From: Polaribacter aestuariivivens
GTDB lineage: Bacteria > Bacteroidota > Bacteroidia > Flavobacteriales > Flavobacteriaceae
DNA: 64,000 nt
Direction: 5' to 3'
Assembly (NCBI RefSeq): GCF_005885675.1
Contig: NZ_VANR01000002.1
Span: 248,001 to 312,000, forward strand
This document shows positions 41,450 to 50,834 of the stretch, in pieces (positions within the stretch are counted from its first letter, which is position 1; each line of letters begins with the position of its first letter). The notes beneath the pieces are model-generated. The model was not told the DNA's origin and did no database searches. It saw nothing but the letters and a program-made list of their open reading frames with translations. A program made the position numbers and the translations under genes.

Positions 41450-42262
41450 CTACATTTTCTGGGTATAATAATTATAATCCTTTAAAACGGTTTCTATAAA
41501 TTCAGTATCGCTTTTGTGTTTAGAGACAATTCCGGTTACTTCTATAATTTTTGAACGTAAATTAATAAGTGTTTTATAATCATTGTATTTTTTTGCACTT
41601 TTAAAAGTTTCTTTGATTATACGAACATCATTATCTGATAATTGAATTACATTTGGATACATGGCTACATATTCATTTTCTAAATCCACCAAAATGGTAT
41701 CAGAAAACTTTGCGGTATCTTTTAAATAAATAACTACGGTATTTGCAATAATATCTCCAAACCGTTGATTTTTTTTCGTTATAATAATCAGTAACAAACC
41801 TACCAGTTTTCCAAAAATAAATAACAGTCCAACAATCATGTCTTCATTTGGCAATCCTACAGACATTACATACACTACAATTAAAACAAATAAATTAAAG
41901 TCTATAATTCTTAAAAACCAACGCATTACAAAATCTGTAATACTGGGTTTAAAACCATCTTCATTAATTACTTTAATTTTTAAAAGCTTTTTACCAATAG
42001 TTTGTCCGTCCATTAAAATTTCTGAGTACAATGAGTAAAACGTAACAGGAATTAAAATTAGCACACTAATGGCTTTAATAGTCCAATTATCACCATTAAA
42101 TGCTCTATCCAAAGCCTGAAAATCAAAAATATTGTAAACAATATAAATGTATGCGAATTTTAATACGTTATCTACAGCAAACGCTAATAACCTCTGACCA
42201 ACATTGGCAACTGTAAATTTTATATTTACATTTTGTGCTGTTTTTATTTGGAGTGTTTTCAT
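41450..42262 (-). CDS. RDD-family membrane protein
   Basis: The 270-residue protein begins MKTLQIKTAQNVNIKFTVAN, then an RDD domain (about 20-160) with the RLLAFAVDN motif, a second helix pair, and DGQTIGKKLLKIKVINEDG before the third helix. The C-terminal 90 residues are soluble and helical. The longer frame from 42403 runs into the divergent gene, so ATG 42262 is taken. In Bacteroidota, RDD genes next to spoIIM and the MoxR/DUF58 cluster are standard; RDD proteins are suspected transporters or membrane scaffolds. It is divergent from spoIIM with only 22 nt between the starts. Confidence 0.88.
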   Translation of the reverse strand: MKTLQIKTAQNVNIKFTVANVGQRLLAFAVDNVLKFAYIYIVYNIFDFQALDRAFNGDNWTIKAISVLILIPVTFYSLYSEILMDGQTIGKKLLKIKVINEDGFKPSITDFVMRWFLRIIDFNLFVLIVVYVMSVGLPNEDMIVGLLFIFGKLVGLLLIIITKKNQRFGDIIANTVVIYLKDTAKFSDTILVDLENEYVAMYPNVIQLSDNDVRIIKETFKSAKKYNDYKTLINLRSKIIEVTGIVSKHKSDTEFIETVLKDYNYYTQKM

Positions 42263-42284
42263 GCAATGTTTAAATTCGCTCTGA

Positions 42285-43250
42285 ATGAGAGAGGTCGCTT
42301 TTATAAAGCAAAATAAAGAAAAATGGCTTGAATTTGAACAAGTAATTTCAAATAAAAAGAAAAAAAGTCCAGACGACATAGCCAACCTGCATATAAAAAT
42401 CATGAACGATTTGGTATATGCACAAACCTATTATCCTAAAAGCAAGGTTACTAGCTATTTAAATAAGCTTGCTAAGAATAGTTTTGACAAAGTATATCAT
42501 TCAAAAAGAAGAGATCAAAATGTGTTTTTGTATTTCTTTTTTGACAAAGTACCACTACTCGCCTACCAATATCGCAAATACATTTACCTGTCATTTGCTT
42601 TCTTTTTTATTTGTTTTTTTATAGGATTGCTTTCTACATTTAACGATCAAAGCTTTGCAAGACAAATATTAGGCAATGAATATGTAGATCAAACCATAGA
42701 AAATATAGAAAGTGGTGATGCCATGGCAATTTATAAAAGTGGTAGCAATTGGGGTACGTTTATAGGAATATACAACCATAATCAACGAATTGGTTTAAAC
42801 ATGTTTTTATCTGGTTTATTTTTAGGCCTTGGAACAGGTTATTATATTGTTGTAAATGCAATAATGGTGGCTGTTTTTCAAGCTTTTTTTTACCAATATA
42901 ATAGTTTGTTTGATAGTTTAAAAGGAATTTGGATTCATGGAACCTACGAAATATTTGGTATTATTATAGAAGCTGCAACTGGTTATATTATTGGTGCAAG
43001 TATTTTATTTCCAGGGACTTTAAAACGTTTTGAATCCTTTAAAAAAGGGTTTAGAGATGCTTTTTACATTTTTATTAGTACCATTCCGTTTACATTAGCT
43101 GCTGCCTTTTTAGAAGGTTATGTTACTAGATATTCCAATACAATGCCTACTATTTTTTGTTTTGCAATTATTTTTTTCAGCCTAGGAACCATTGGTTATT
43201 ATTATTTAATATTGCCTTATAAAGTGGCAAGAAAACACCAATTGCGTTAA
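42285..43250 (+). CDS. SpoIIM-like integral membrane protein
   Basis: The 321-residue protein has a hydrophilic N-terminal region (1-100) and about five or six membrane helices. The family segment GIYNHNQRIGLNMFLSGLFL and the YEIFGIIIEAATGYIIGASI block are clear. It is related to sporulation protein SpoIIM, but this organism is not a spore former; in Bacteroidota the gene belongs to a conserved cluster with MoxR and DUF58, of unknown envelope function. It overlaps the next gene by 1 nt (TAATG). It may share its regulatory region with the divergent RDD gene. Confidence 0.88.
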   Translation: MREVAFIKQNKEKWLEFEQVISNKKKKSPDDIANLHIKIMNDLVYAQTYYPKSKVTSYLNKLAKNSFDKVYHSKRRDQNVFLYFFFDKVPLLAYQYRKYIYLSFAFFFICFFIGLLSTFNDQSFARQILGNEYVDQTIENIESGDAMAIYKSGSNWGTFIGIYNHNQRIGLNMFLSGLFLGLGTGYYIVVNAIMVAVFQAFFYQYNSLFDSLKGIWIHGTYEIFGIIIEAATGYIIGASILFPGTLKRFESFKKGFRDAFYIFISTIPFTLAAAFLEGYVTRYSNTMPTIFCFAIIFFSLGTIGYYYLILPYKVARKHQLR

Positions 43251-43999
43251 TGAAAAAGTTGTTGCTACTTCTTTGTTGTGTGCAGTTTGCTGTAAATAGT
43301 TTTTCTCAAGAAGTTAAAAAAGATTCTGTAGTAATACTTCAAGGTGTTCTTAAAGATTCTATTATTGTTGTAAAAGATTCAACAAAATATATAAAATCTA
43401 TTGAATACGCTGAAAAACGAGAGTTTACAGACAATTTAAAATCAAAATACGCTGATAAAGATTTTATTTATACAGAAGAAACTGCAAAAGAAAAAGAAGA
43501 CTCCCCTCCTATGGATTTAGGTTTTTTAAAAGCCATAGCAAATTTTTTAAAAGTAATTTTTCCATTTCTTTTAGGCGGTTTTATCATTTTTATAATCCTG
43601 AAAATAGCTTTAGGCTCAGAAATGGGCTTTTGGAATTTTACAAAAGGAACAAAGAAAACTACCAAAAAACTCATTTATGAAGATGATGATATTCACGAAG
43701 TAGATTTAGAAACCTTACTGCAACAAGCTATTTCTGAGGGTAATTACAGGCTTGCCATTCGTTATTATTATTTATCTATTTTAAAAGAATTATCTATTCA
43801 CAAAATAATAGCATATCATAAAGAAAAAACCAATACAGAATATACTTTTGAAATTGAAAATGAAGACCTTAGAAACGATTTCAAGTATTTATCATACGTG
43901 TATACCTACGTTTGGTATGGTGAGTTTGACGTAGACAAAGCAAACTTTGAAAATGTACAAAAGAAGTATCAATCATTTAAAAACAAGGTACATAAATGA
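43250..43999 (+). CDS. DUF4129-type membrane protein
   Basis: The 249-residue protein has a signal-like N-terminal hydrophobic segment (LLLLLCCVQFAVNSFS), a short periplasmic part, one membrane helix at about 100-122 (IFPFLLGGFIIFIILKIALG), and a cytoplasmic domain with the DUF4129 block LLQQAISEGNYRLAIRYYYLSIL and TNTEYTFE. DUF4129 domains accompany MoxR/DUF58 clusters and are thought to bridge membrane and cytoplasm. It overlaps the downstream gene by 4 nt. Confidence 0.85.
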   Translation: MKKLLLLLCCVQFAVNSFSQEVKKDSVVILQGVLKDSIIVVKDSTKYIKSIEYAEKREFTDNLKSKYADKDFIYTEETAKEKEDSPPMDLGFLKAIANFLKVIFPFLLGGFIIFIILKIALGSEMGFWNFTKGTKKTTKKLIYEDDDIHEVDLETLLQQAISEGNYRLAIRYYYLSILKELSIHKIIAYHKEKTNTEYTFEIENEDLRNDFKYLSYVYTYVWYGEFDVDKANFENVQKKYQSFKNKVHK

Positions 44000-45207
44000 T
44001 CAAAAATACTTACATACAATCAGTATACATCCTGCTTTTACTGTTGCTTTTTGCCAGTTGTAAAAAAACAAATTGGAGAGAAAATTATAGAGAGAAGGAA
44101 AAAAGTCCTTTTGGTACGTACATTATTTCTGAAGAAGCTACTTCTCTATTTCCAAGAGAACGAATTACTTTTTTAGATGAAAATATATACGATTATTTGT
44201 TGTTTAATGCAGCAGAAGATTCTACAGTTACCAAAAACTATATATTAATAAAACATAGTGCGTACAAGCAAACAAGAGAAACTGCACAAGAGTTATTAAA
44301 CTTTGTAAAACAAGGCAACACTGCATTTATAGCATTAAATTATTTTCAAGAAAACTTTAAAGAAGCTTTAGAATTTACCACCAATAATTTAGATGAAGAA
44401 GTTTGGAGTATTCCAAAGCTGAAAGAATTAAAAGGTGAATTTAATCTTGTGCATCCAGATTTTGAGAACACATCTTACACGTTTGATAGAAATATCCAAA
44501 GAAATTATTTTTTACAATATAGTAATACTAAAACACAAGTGCTTGGAACAACCACTGTTGGTGGCGAAAAAGTGCCAAATTTTATAAAAATATATCATGG
44601 TAAAGGGGCTTTTTATTTGCACACAAACCCTATTGTATTTACGAATTATTATATGCTGAATGGAAAAGAAACTTATGCGGCAAACCTACTCTCCTATTTA
44701 CCAAGTCAAGAAGTTTTATGGGATGTGCATATTAAATCAAGCAAATTTTCTAGTGAGCAAACAAAGCAACCTTCTATATTTAAATTCTTTTTACAACACA
44801 CAACGCTTACTTGGTTTTTATTTGTTTCTTTAGCTGGTTTATTGTTATTTATGCTTTTTAATGCAAGAAGAAAACAACGCCCAATTCCAGAAATACCACC
44901 ACTTAAAAATACAACCGTAGCATTTACGCAAACCATTGCCAACTTGTATTTAAATGAGAATGATCATAAAAATTTAGTAGATAAAAAAATAGCATACTTT
45001 TTAGAAAAAGTAAGAACCAAATATTTAATTAATACAAGTAATTTAAACACAGAATTTATTGAAAAATTAGCAGCAAAATCTGGTAACGAATTACAAAACA
45101 CAAAGTATTTGATAAACACTATAATAGCTTTAAATAAAAAGATAGAATGCTCTGAAGAAGAGTTGATTGGATTGCATAAAATGATAGAAAATTTCTTTAA
45201 CAAATAA
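43996..45207 (+). CDS. DUF4350-type lipoprotein in the MoxR cluster
   Basis: A lipoprotein signal is seen at the N-terminus (IQSVYILLLLLLFASCKK: lipobox FASC). A periplasmic DUF4350-type domain with alternating strands (FLDENIYDYLLFNAAEDSTV, TAFIALNYFQENF) follows. One membrane helix near 275-293 (LTWFLFVSLAGLLLFMLF) leads to a cytoplasmic helical tail. The combination of DUF4350, DUF4129, MoxR and DUF58 genes is a conserved set in Bacteroidota. The start overlaps the stop of the previous gene; the stop is 3 nt before the MoxR ATG. Confidence 0.82.
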   Translation: MIKNTYIQSVYILLLLLLFASCKKTNWRENYREKEKSPFGTYIISEEATSLFPRERITFLDENIYDYLLFNAAEDSTVTKNYILIKHSAYKQTRETAQELLNFVKQGNTAFIALNYFQENFKEALEFTTNNLDEEVWSIPKLKELKGEFNLVHPDFENTSYTFDRNIQRNYFLQYSNTKTQVLGTTTVGGEKVPNFIKIYHGKGAFYLHTNPIVFTNYYMLNGKETYAANLLSYLPSQEVLWDVHIKSSKFSSEQTKQPSIFKFFLQHTTLTWFLFVSLAGLLLFMLFNARRKQRPIPEIPPLKNTTVAFTQTIANLYLNENDHKNLVDKKIAYFLEKVRTKYLINTSNLNTEFIEKLAAKSGNELQNTKYLINTIIALNKKIECSEEELIGLHKMIENFFNK

Positions 45208-45210
45208 TAT

Positions 45211-46215
45211 ATGGAAACACAAAACAACGAACAAACTCCAGATAAAATTGAGTTTGAAAACAGAATCGATTTAAAGGAATTACAAGAACATGTTTTTCTT
45301 ATAAAAAAACAGTTGAAAAAAGTAATTGTGGGGCAAAAAGATATGTTAGATCTACTATTAGTAGCTTTACTTTCTGACGGACACGTTTTAATTGAAGGTG
45401 TACCTGGAGTTGCAAAAACCATTACTGCTAAACTGCTTTCTAAGACCATTGCTGTTGATTTTAGTAGAATCCAATTTACGCCAGATTTAATGCCTTCAGA
45501 CATTCTGGGTACTTCTGTTTATAATTTACAAACCACAGAGTTTGAATTTAAAAAAGGACCTATTTTCTCAAACATGATTTTAATTGATGAAATTAATAGA
45601 GCTCCTGCCAAAACACAAGCAGCATTGTTTGAGGTTATGGAAGAAAAACAAGTAACTATTGATGGTACAACCTATAAAATGGAAGAACCATTTGTAGTGT
45701 TGGCAACGCAAAACCCTATTGAACAAGAAGGTACTTATCGTTTGCCAGAAGCTCAATTAGATCGTTTTTTATTTAAAATTAATGTAGATTATCCAAATGC
45801 TGAAGAAGAATTTGACATTATATTAAAAGAACAAGCTTTACTAAATACTACCAAAATAAGTAAAATTGAAACGGTAATTTCTGCTTCTAAAATTATTGAA
45901 TTTAGAGGTTTGGTCAATCAAATTACCATTGAAGAAAATTTGTTAAAATACATTGCAAATATTGTGGTAAATACACGTTCTAATTCCTTTTTATATTTAG
46001 GAGCTTCACCAAGGGCAAGCATCGCTATATTAGGCGCATCAAAAGCATTTGCCGCAATTGAAGGAAGAGATTTTGTAACACCAGAAGATATTAAAAAAGC
46101 AACAATACCTGTTTTACAACACAGAGTAATTGTAACACCAGAAAGAGAAATGGAAGGTTTAACCAGTACACAAATTATTGAACAAATTATTGAAGCTGTG
46201 GAAATTCCACGATAG
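45211..46215 (+). CDS. MoxR-family AAA+ ATPase
   Basis: The 334-residue AAA+ ATPase shows Walker A GVPGVAKT, Walker B LIDEINRAPAKTQ, sensor 1 LATQNPIEQEGTYRLPEAQLD and sensor 2 SPRASIAI, which are diagnostic for MoxR. These chaperone-like ATPases act on VWA-domain or DUF58 partners. In this cluster the DUF58 gene is next (122 nt later). Confidence 0.95.
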   Translation: METQNNEQTPDKIEFENRIDLKELQEHVFLIKKQLKKVIVGQKDMLDLLLVALLSDGHVLIEGVPGVAKTITAKLLSKTIAVDFSRIQFTPDLMPSDILGTSVYNLQTTEFEFKKGPIFSNMILIDEINRAPAKTQAALFEVMEEKQVTIDGTTYKMEEPFVVLATQNPIEQEGTYRLPEAQLDRFLFKINVDYPNAEEEFDIILKEQALLNTTKISKIETVISASKIIEFRGLVNQITIEENLLKYIANIVVNTRSNSFLYLGASPRASIAILGASKAFAAIEGRDFVTPEDIKKATIPVLQHRVIVTPEREMEGLTSTQIIEQIIEAVEIPR

Positions 46216-46337
46216 TCTTAGTTTTCATTTTTCAGTAGCAGTTTACAGTGGCAGTAAAAAAATTGTGAAAGGATAAAGTTTCGCAATTAACAATTACACA
46301 ATTACCGAAATAAACAATTAAACATTTACGCAACAAA

Positions 46338-47672
46338 TTGAAGCATTTTTACAAAACATTATTTCTACACAATAAATTCTTCTATTATTTAGGAGGAGTT
46401 GCAGTACTTTTTGTGCTCGGTTTTTTTGTACCTATACTTTTTGAACTTTCTAAAATATTGCTTTTTGTACTTAGTTTTTTAGTGATTGTAGATATTGTTT
46501 TGCTCTACAAAATAAATGAAGGCATTAAAGTAACTCGCTTTTTACCAGAAAGGTTATCAAATGGAGACGAAAATAAAATATCATTAAAAATTACCAATTC
46601 AAATACGTTTAAAAGTTTTCTTTCAATTATTGAAGAATTGCCTTTTCAGTTTCAAAAAAGAGATTTTATTTTTAAGCAAACACTACAATCAAAAGAAGAA
46701 AAAACAATATACTACAACTTAAAGCCATCTGAAAGAGGTGTTTACAATTTCGGAAACGTGAATGTATATACAAATTCGCCATTACAATTAGTGACAAGAA
46801 AATATGTTTTAGGAAATGAAAAAACTCTAAAATGTTATCCTTCTTTTTTAAAATTAAGAGAGTTTGATATAACTTCTTTTTCAAACAAATCTATTTCTTA
46901 CGGAACTAAAAAAATAAGAAAAATAGGACATTCATTAGAATTTGAACAAATTAAAGAATACGTTTCTGGTGATGATATTAGAACATTAAATTGGAAAGCT
47001 ACTGCAAAAAGCAACCAATTAATGGTAAATCAATATGTAGAAGAAAAATCGCAACCAGTGTACTCTATCATTGATAAAGGTAGGGCAATGCAAATGCAAT
47101 TTGACGGGTTGAGTTTACTTGATTATGCCATTAATGCAACTTTAGCAATTAGCAATGTTATTTTAAGAAAGCAAGATAAAGCAGGAATGTTATCTTTTTC
47201 TAAGAAGTTACAAGATTGGATTGTTGCTGAAAAAAGAAGTTCTCAAATGTCGCTAATTTCAGAAATGCTACATAACATAAAAACCGATTTTTCAGAATCA
47301 GATTTTAGTACTTTATACACTGTAATTAAAAGAAAAATTACCCATAGAAGTTTGTTAATTATTTATACCAATTTTGAAACTATGGATGGTTTAAATAGGC
47401 AACTTACGTATTTACGCGCTTTGGCTAAAAACCATTTGGTATTGGTTGTTTTCTTTAAAAATACAGAATTACAGACTCTCATAAACTCAAAAGCCGAAAG
47501 CATACAAGATGTATATGACAATATAATTGCTGAAAAATTTATGTATGAAAAAGTACGTATTGTAAATGAATTAAAAAAATATGGAATACAGTCTGTACTT
47601 ACATCACCAAAAAATTTAACTGGAGATACCATTAATAAGTATTTAGAATTAAAGTCAAGAGGACTTTTTTAA
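46338..47672 (+). CDS. DUF58-domain protein, TTG start
   Basis: The 444-residue protein has two N-terminal membrane helices (about 15-55), followed by a beta-rich part and the DUF58 core with SLEFEQIKEYVSGDDIRTLN and WKATAKSNQLMVNQYVEEKS, which is the family signature. A VWA-like part follows. It is the usual partner of the adjacent MoxR ATPase. Initiation is at TTG 46338, with no in-frame ATG upstream. Confidence 0.9.
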   Translation: MKHFYKTLFLHNKFFYYLGGVAVLFVLGFFVPILFELSKILLFVLSFLVIVDIVLLYKINEGIKVTRFLPERLSNGDENKISLKITNSNTFKSFLSIIEELPFQFQKRDFIFKQTLQSKEEKTIYYNLKPSERGVYNFGNVNVYTNSPLQLVTRKYVLGNEKTLKCYPSFLKLREFDITSFSNKSISYGTKKIRKIGHSLEFEQIKEYVSGDDIRTLNWKATAKSNQLMVNQYVEEKSQPVYSIIDKGRAMQMQFDGLSLLDYAINATLAISNVILRKQDKAGMLSFSKKLQDWIVAEKRSSQMSLISEMLHNIKTDFSESDFSTLYTVIKRKITHRSLLIIYTNFETMDGLNRQLTYLRALAKNHLVLVVFFKNTELQTLINSKAESIQDVYDNIIAEKFMYEKVRIVNELKKYGIQSVLTSPKNLTGDTINKYLELKSRGLF

Positions 47673-47708
47673 CATTTTTTAGTATTTTCGTAAACAAACA
47701 AAAAAATT

Positions 47709-48050
47709 ATGAGCAATTTAAAATTAAAATTAAAAAAAATTGACGCTACCAAATATGGTATTATTACAGGTAGTGTAATGGCTTTATTGTCATTAATCAT
47801 GCTATCTATAGCATTTTTATTTACCAGTTTAATTGGTTTAGGAGCTGGTTCTGGAGCGTCTGAATTAGGAATGTTATTTGGTGGTGGTATATTTATGGTA
47901 ATTCTTGGGCCTATTTTATATTTTGTAATAGGGTTTCTTTTTGGGTGGATTGGTTGTCTTTTATTAAATTTTATTTTAAAGAAAACTGGTGGTTTGGATA
48001 TAGAATTTGAAAAAGCTGGTTTTGAAATTTCATCAATAGGTAGAGAGTAA
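47709..48050 (+). CDS. Small membrane protein (113 aa), DUF3566-like
   Basis: The protein has two strong membrane helices (about 15-45 and 55-90) separated by a Gly-rich segment (GLGAGSGASELGMLFGGG). The N-terminus is basic (LKLKLKKIDATK). DUF3566-type proteins have a similar outline, but the match is by impression only. It lies 36 nt after the DUF58 gene, in the same direction, and is followed by a terminator. Confidence 0.75.
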   Translation: MSNLKLKLKKIDATKYGIITGSVMALLSLIMLSIAFLFTSLIGLGAGSGASELGMLFGGGIFMVILGPILYFVIGFLFGWIGCLLLNFILKKTGGLDIEFEKAGFEISSIGRE

Positions 48051-48069
48051 TTTTAAAAATTATTACATT

Positions 48070-48099
48070 AAAAAGAGTTACAGATATGTAACCCTTTTT
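48070..48099. terminator. Bidirectional terminator between convergent genes
   Basis: A-rich AAAAGAGTTACA and TGTAACCCTTTT pair with one mismatch around GATA, with a T6 run. It sits between stops at 48050 and 48103. Confidence 0.8.
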
Positions 48100-48102
48100 T
48101 AT

Positions 48103-48645
48103 TTATTCTTTTGTAGCTTTATACTCTTTCCAATTACCATTGTAAGTTATATTTGTTCTATGACTGCTATTTACATCTAAAGTACTTTTTTTATTTGCAA
48201 AAAGTGTTAGCGTTACATCATAACTTTCTTTTTTAGCATATAAAGTATATTCAAAAATATATGCTGCTTTTTTTTCATGATAGTATTTTTTTTCAGTTTT
48301 GGGTTTTCCATCAAACTCAACACCAAGATCTGTTCCATATCCTGCTGATAATTGTTGCCTACCATAATAAGGCAAATCCATTGAAATGGAATCATTTTTA
48401 ATGATAAAAAAATTAGGATTACCAATTAAACTAATATTGCTTGAGGTACTTCCTGGAGGCAATAAATTTTCAATTCCTTGTACATTATTATTCAATCCTA
48501 ATGGGCTTGCCCAATCAAAATTAGCTTCAATAGCTTTATTTGTTACAACTTTTTTTAAATAATTTATTTCTGCAGGTGTAGCAGTGTTCTTAGAAATTCC
48601 ACAACTTATAAAAAGTACTAAAAAACTTAAAACAATTATTCTCAT
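48103..48645 (-). CDS. DUF4251-family lipoprotein
   Basis: The 180-residue protein begins with a lipobox signal peptide (MRIIVLSFLVLFISC). The mature part has the DUF4251 layout: YLKKVVTNKAIEANFDWASP, NPNFFIIKNDSISMDLPYYG, and a strand-rich end (YDVTLTLFANKKSTLDVNSS). DUF4251 proteins are common in Bacteroidota, outer-membrane anchored, with unknown function. It is monocistronic with a -7 box at 48684-48691. Confidence 0.85.
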   Translation of the reverse strand: MRIIVLSFLVLFISCGISKNTATPAEINYLKKVVTNKAIEANFDWASPLGLNNNVQGIENLLPPGSTSSNISLIGNPNFFIIKNDSISMDLPYYGRQQLSAGYGTDLGVEFDGKPKTEKKYYHEKKAAYIFEYTLYAKKESYDVTLTLFANKKSTLDVNSSHRTNITYNGNWKEYKATKE

Positions 48646-48683
48646 AACTAGATAATTTACTGATTGTTAATATTCTAAATTTA

Positions 48684-48691
48684 CAAAATTA
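48684..48691 (-). promoter_or_regulatory. -7 box of the DUF4251 gene
   Basis: TAATTTTG on the minus strand, with a leader of about 32 nt before ATG 48645. Confidence 0.5.
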
Positions 48692-48729
48692 TCTCTAAAA
48701 AACATTTAAAGATTTCACAAATTAAATAG

Positions 48730-48737
48730 TATTTTTG
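48730..48737 (+). promoter_or_regulatory. -7 box of the pseudouridine synthase gene
   Basis: TATTTTTG matches TAnnTTTG; the leader to ATG 48755 is about 11 nt. Confidence 0.5.
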
Positions 48738-48754
48738 ATAACTAAAAAATAAAA

Positions 48755-49459
48755 ATGAGTGTAGCAATTGTTTTTGAAGATGAATACATCTTATGCGTGA
48801 GTAAACCTAATAATATGTTAGTGCATCATGCTTTTCACTCTAGAAATGTTGCTGATGAAGTTTCTCTTTTGCAAGAAATTGAAAAGGAAAAAGGCTATAA
48901 AACTTATCCAATTCATAGGTTAGATAGAAAAACTTCTGGAATTATTTTATTGGCAAAAAAAAAGGAATACGTTTCTAAATTTCAAGAATTATTTACAAAT
49001 AACGAAATTGAAAAAACGTATTTTGGTATTGTAAGAGGTTTTGCACCTGCAACAAAAACAATTGATTCTCCTGTTAAAGGTCGTGATGCAAATGTGCATA
49101 AAGATGCGTTAACACATTTAAAAACATTGGCACAAATTGCGTTAGATATCCCTGTAAAACCTTATGATTCTTCTCGTTATAGTTTTATTGAATTGAAGCC
49201 AAAAACAGGTAGAATGCATCAATTAAGAGTGCATACAAATAAAATTAGTCATCCTTTAATTGGTGATCCTAAATATGGAGATAAAAACCATAATGTGATG
49301 TTTGAAGAAAATTTTAATTGCTCTCATTTGTTTTTACATGCTGGTATATTACAATTTATACATCCTTTTTCTTTAGAGAACTTAATTTTAAAAGCTTCTT
49401 TTCCAGAAAATTGGGTTACTTTATTTGAGAAGTTTTCTTGGAAAAATCCTTTAGTATAA
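48755..49459 (+). CDS. RluA-family pseudouridine synthase (TruC-like)
   Basis: The 234-residue enzyme lacks an S4 domain and has the catalytic HRLDRKTSGIILLAKKKE block, in which Asp is the nucleophile. ELKPKTGRMHQLRVH is the second RluA motif and HPLIGDPKYGD the third. Size and lack of an S4 domain resemble TruC, which modifies tRNA position 65, but rRNA targets cannot be excluded. It is a single gene. A gene-end element of unclear nature lies downstream (49519-49593). Confidence 0.92.
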   Translation: MSVAIVFEDEYILCVSKPNNMLVHHAFHSRNVADEVSLLQEIEKEKGYKTYPIHRLDRKTSGIILLAKKKEYVSKFQELFTNNEIEKTYFGIVRGFAPATKTIDSPVKGRDANVHKDALTHLKTLAQIALDIPVKPYDSSRYSFIELKPKTGRMHQLRVHTNKISHPLIGDPKYGDKNHNVMFEENFNCSHLFLHAGILQFIHPFSLENLILKASFPENWVTLFEKFSWKNPLV

Positions 49460-49518
49460 TTATTTATAAATATTCTTATAGCACTTTAAAATGTTGTAAA
49501 GTTTACCAACAAGTTTAG

Positions 49519-49593
49519 CCCAGATTGAACGGTTTGTTTGAGCTCGTTGAGGAACGAAACAGCGAGTAGTGAAAGCTGGAAATGGCTTCAAGA
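49519..49593. repeat. Gene-end palindromic element, type 1
   Basis: This GC-richer spacer block contains GCCCAGATTGAACGG and, further on, GAGTAGTGAAAGCTGGAAATG. I associate this vocabulary with dispersed flavobacterial intergenic elements but cannot verify it here. A related block is at 57889-57981. Confidence 0.35.
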
Positions 49594-49604
49594 AAAAAAT
49601 AATC

Positions 49605-49790
49605 TTATTGTTCTATAGATTGAGCATTGAAGCTTATTAATTCTCCTGCTTCAAAAGTTGGTGTAATTTCTATAGGATTGCAACAAACTTCACAATCTTC
49701 GATATAGGTTTGTTGGTAAACGCTTGCATCTAAAATCATAGATATTTCTTCCCAACAATAAGGACACTGAAAATAATGTTCTTGCTCCAC
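49605..49790 (-). CDS. CPXCG-motif cysteine-rich protein (61 aa)
   Basis: The peptide carries CPYC near residue 9 and EDCEVCCNPIEI near 32-43, giving two Cys pairs as in a small zinc ribbon; the family is annotated as CPXCG motif-containing cysteine-rich protein. The 3' part is acidic and ends NAQSIEQ. It overlaps the upstream oxidoreductase stop by 1 nt, so both are translated from one mRNA. Its role is unknown; zinc-ribbon proteins of this size often assist RNA or metal handling. Confidence 0.88.
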   Translation of the reverse strand: MEQEHYFQCPYCWEEISMILDASVYQQTYIEDCEVCCNPIEITPTFEAGELISFNAQSIEQ

Positions 49791-50794
49791 TACTCTATTA
49801 CTTTTAAAACTAATTTACCGCTTTTTTCTCCAGTGAAAAGTCGATTGTAGGTTTCTTGAAAATTTTCAATGCCTTCGTAAATATCTTCTTTAGATTTTAA
49901 TTTACCGTCTTTTAACCAAGTAATCATTTGTTTGGTTGCTTTTCCAAAATCTTTGGTATAATCCATTACAACCATACCTTGCATGGTAGATCTTGTAACT
50001 AATAAAGATAAGTAATTGTTGGGTCCGTTAATTTTATGTTTGTTGTTGTATTGAGAAATTGCCCCACAAATAACCACTTTTGCGTGCATTCGAAGTTTAC
50101 TTAAAGCGGCATCTAAAATAACACCTCCAACATTGTCAAAATAAACATCTATACCTTTAGGACATTTCTTTTTTAATGCGGAGTATATGTTTTCTGATTT
50201 GTAATCAATGGCATCATCAAAACCTAATTCGTTTTTTATATATTCACATTTTTTACTTCCACCAGCAATTCCGATAACTTTACAACCTTTTATTTTTGCA
50301 ATTTGTCCGACAATTGAACCTACAGCACCTGCAGCTCCAGAAACCAAAACAATATCACCATCTTTTATTTTACCAACTTCTAAAATTCCGAAATAGGCTG
50401 TCATTCCTGGCATTCCAAGAGTACCTAAATACATGGGCATTGTTGCTTTTTTATCATCAACCTTAAACCAACCATCACCATTTGAAACGGAATATTGTTG
50501 CACACCACCCCAACTTGTTACGCAGTCGCCAATTTCGAAATTGGAGTTGTTGTTATTCTTAATAACTTTACCAATAGCACCTGCACGCATTACATGATTT
50601 AATTCCACTGGAGGAATGTAAGATTTGGTATCATTCATCCAACCACGCATTGCAGGATCTAAAGAAATGTAATGATGTTGTATTAAAATTTCTCCTTCTT
50701 GTAACTCAGGAATTGTATGTTCTTCTAACTGCCAAGTATTTTCATCAGGAAAACCTTTTGGTCTGTTTTTAAGAATGATTTGTTTGTTTTTCAT
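49790..50794 (-). CDS. NADP-dependent oxidoreductase, leukotriene-B4-dehydrogenase / quinone-reductase type
   Basis: The 334-residue medium-chain dehydrogenase lacks the catalytic zinc ligands. LDPAMRGWMND, GCVTSW-like GDCVTSWGG, and the nucleotide site VSGAAGAVGSIVGQIAKIKG are typical of the zinc-independent group (YncB/CurA-like), which reduces alpha,beta-unsaturated carbonyls with NADPH. The block KGIDVYFDNVGG is also diagnostic. It is followed by the CPXCG gene with a 1-nt overlap. Confidence 0.92.
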   Translation of the reverse strand: MKNKQIILKNRPKGFPDENTWQLEEHTIPELQEGEILIQHHYISLDPAMRGWMNDTKSYIPPVELNHVMRAGAIGKVIKNNNNSNFEIGDCVTSWGGVQQYSVSNGDGWFKVDDKKATMPMYLGTLGMPGMTAYFGILEVGKIKDGDIVLVSGAAGAVGSIVGQIAKIKGCKVIGIAGGSKKCEYIKNELGFDDAIDYKSENIYSALKKKCPKGIDVYFDNVGGVILDAALSKLRMHAKVVICGAISQYNNKHKINGPNNYLSLLVTRSTMQGMVVMDYTKDFGKATKQMITWLKDGKLKSKEDIYEGIENFQETYNRLFTGEKSGKLVLKVIE

Positions 50795-50834
50795 TTTAAA
50801 AAAATACTATTATTATTTTTTAAATATATAAATT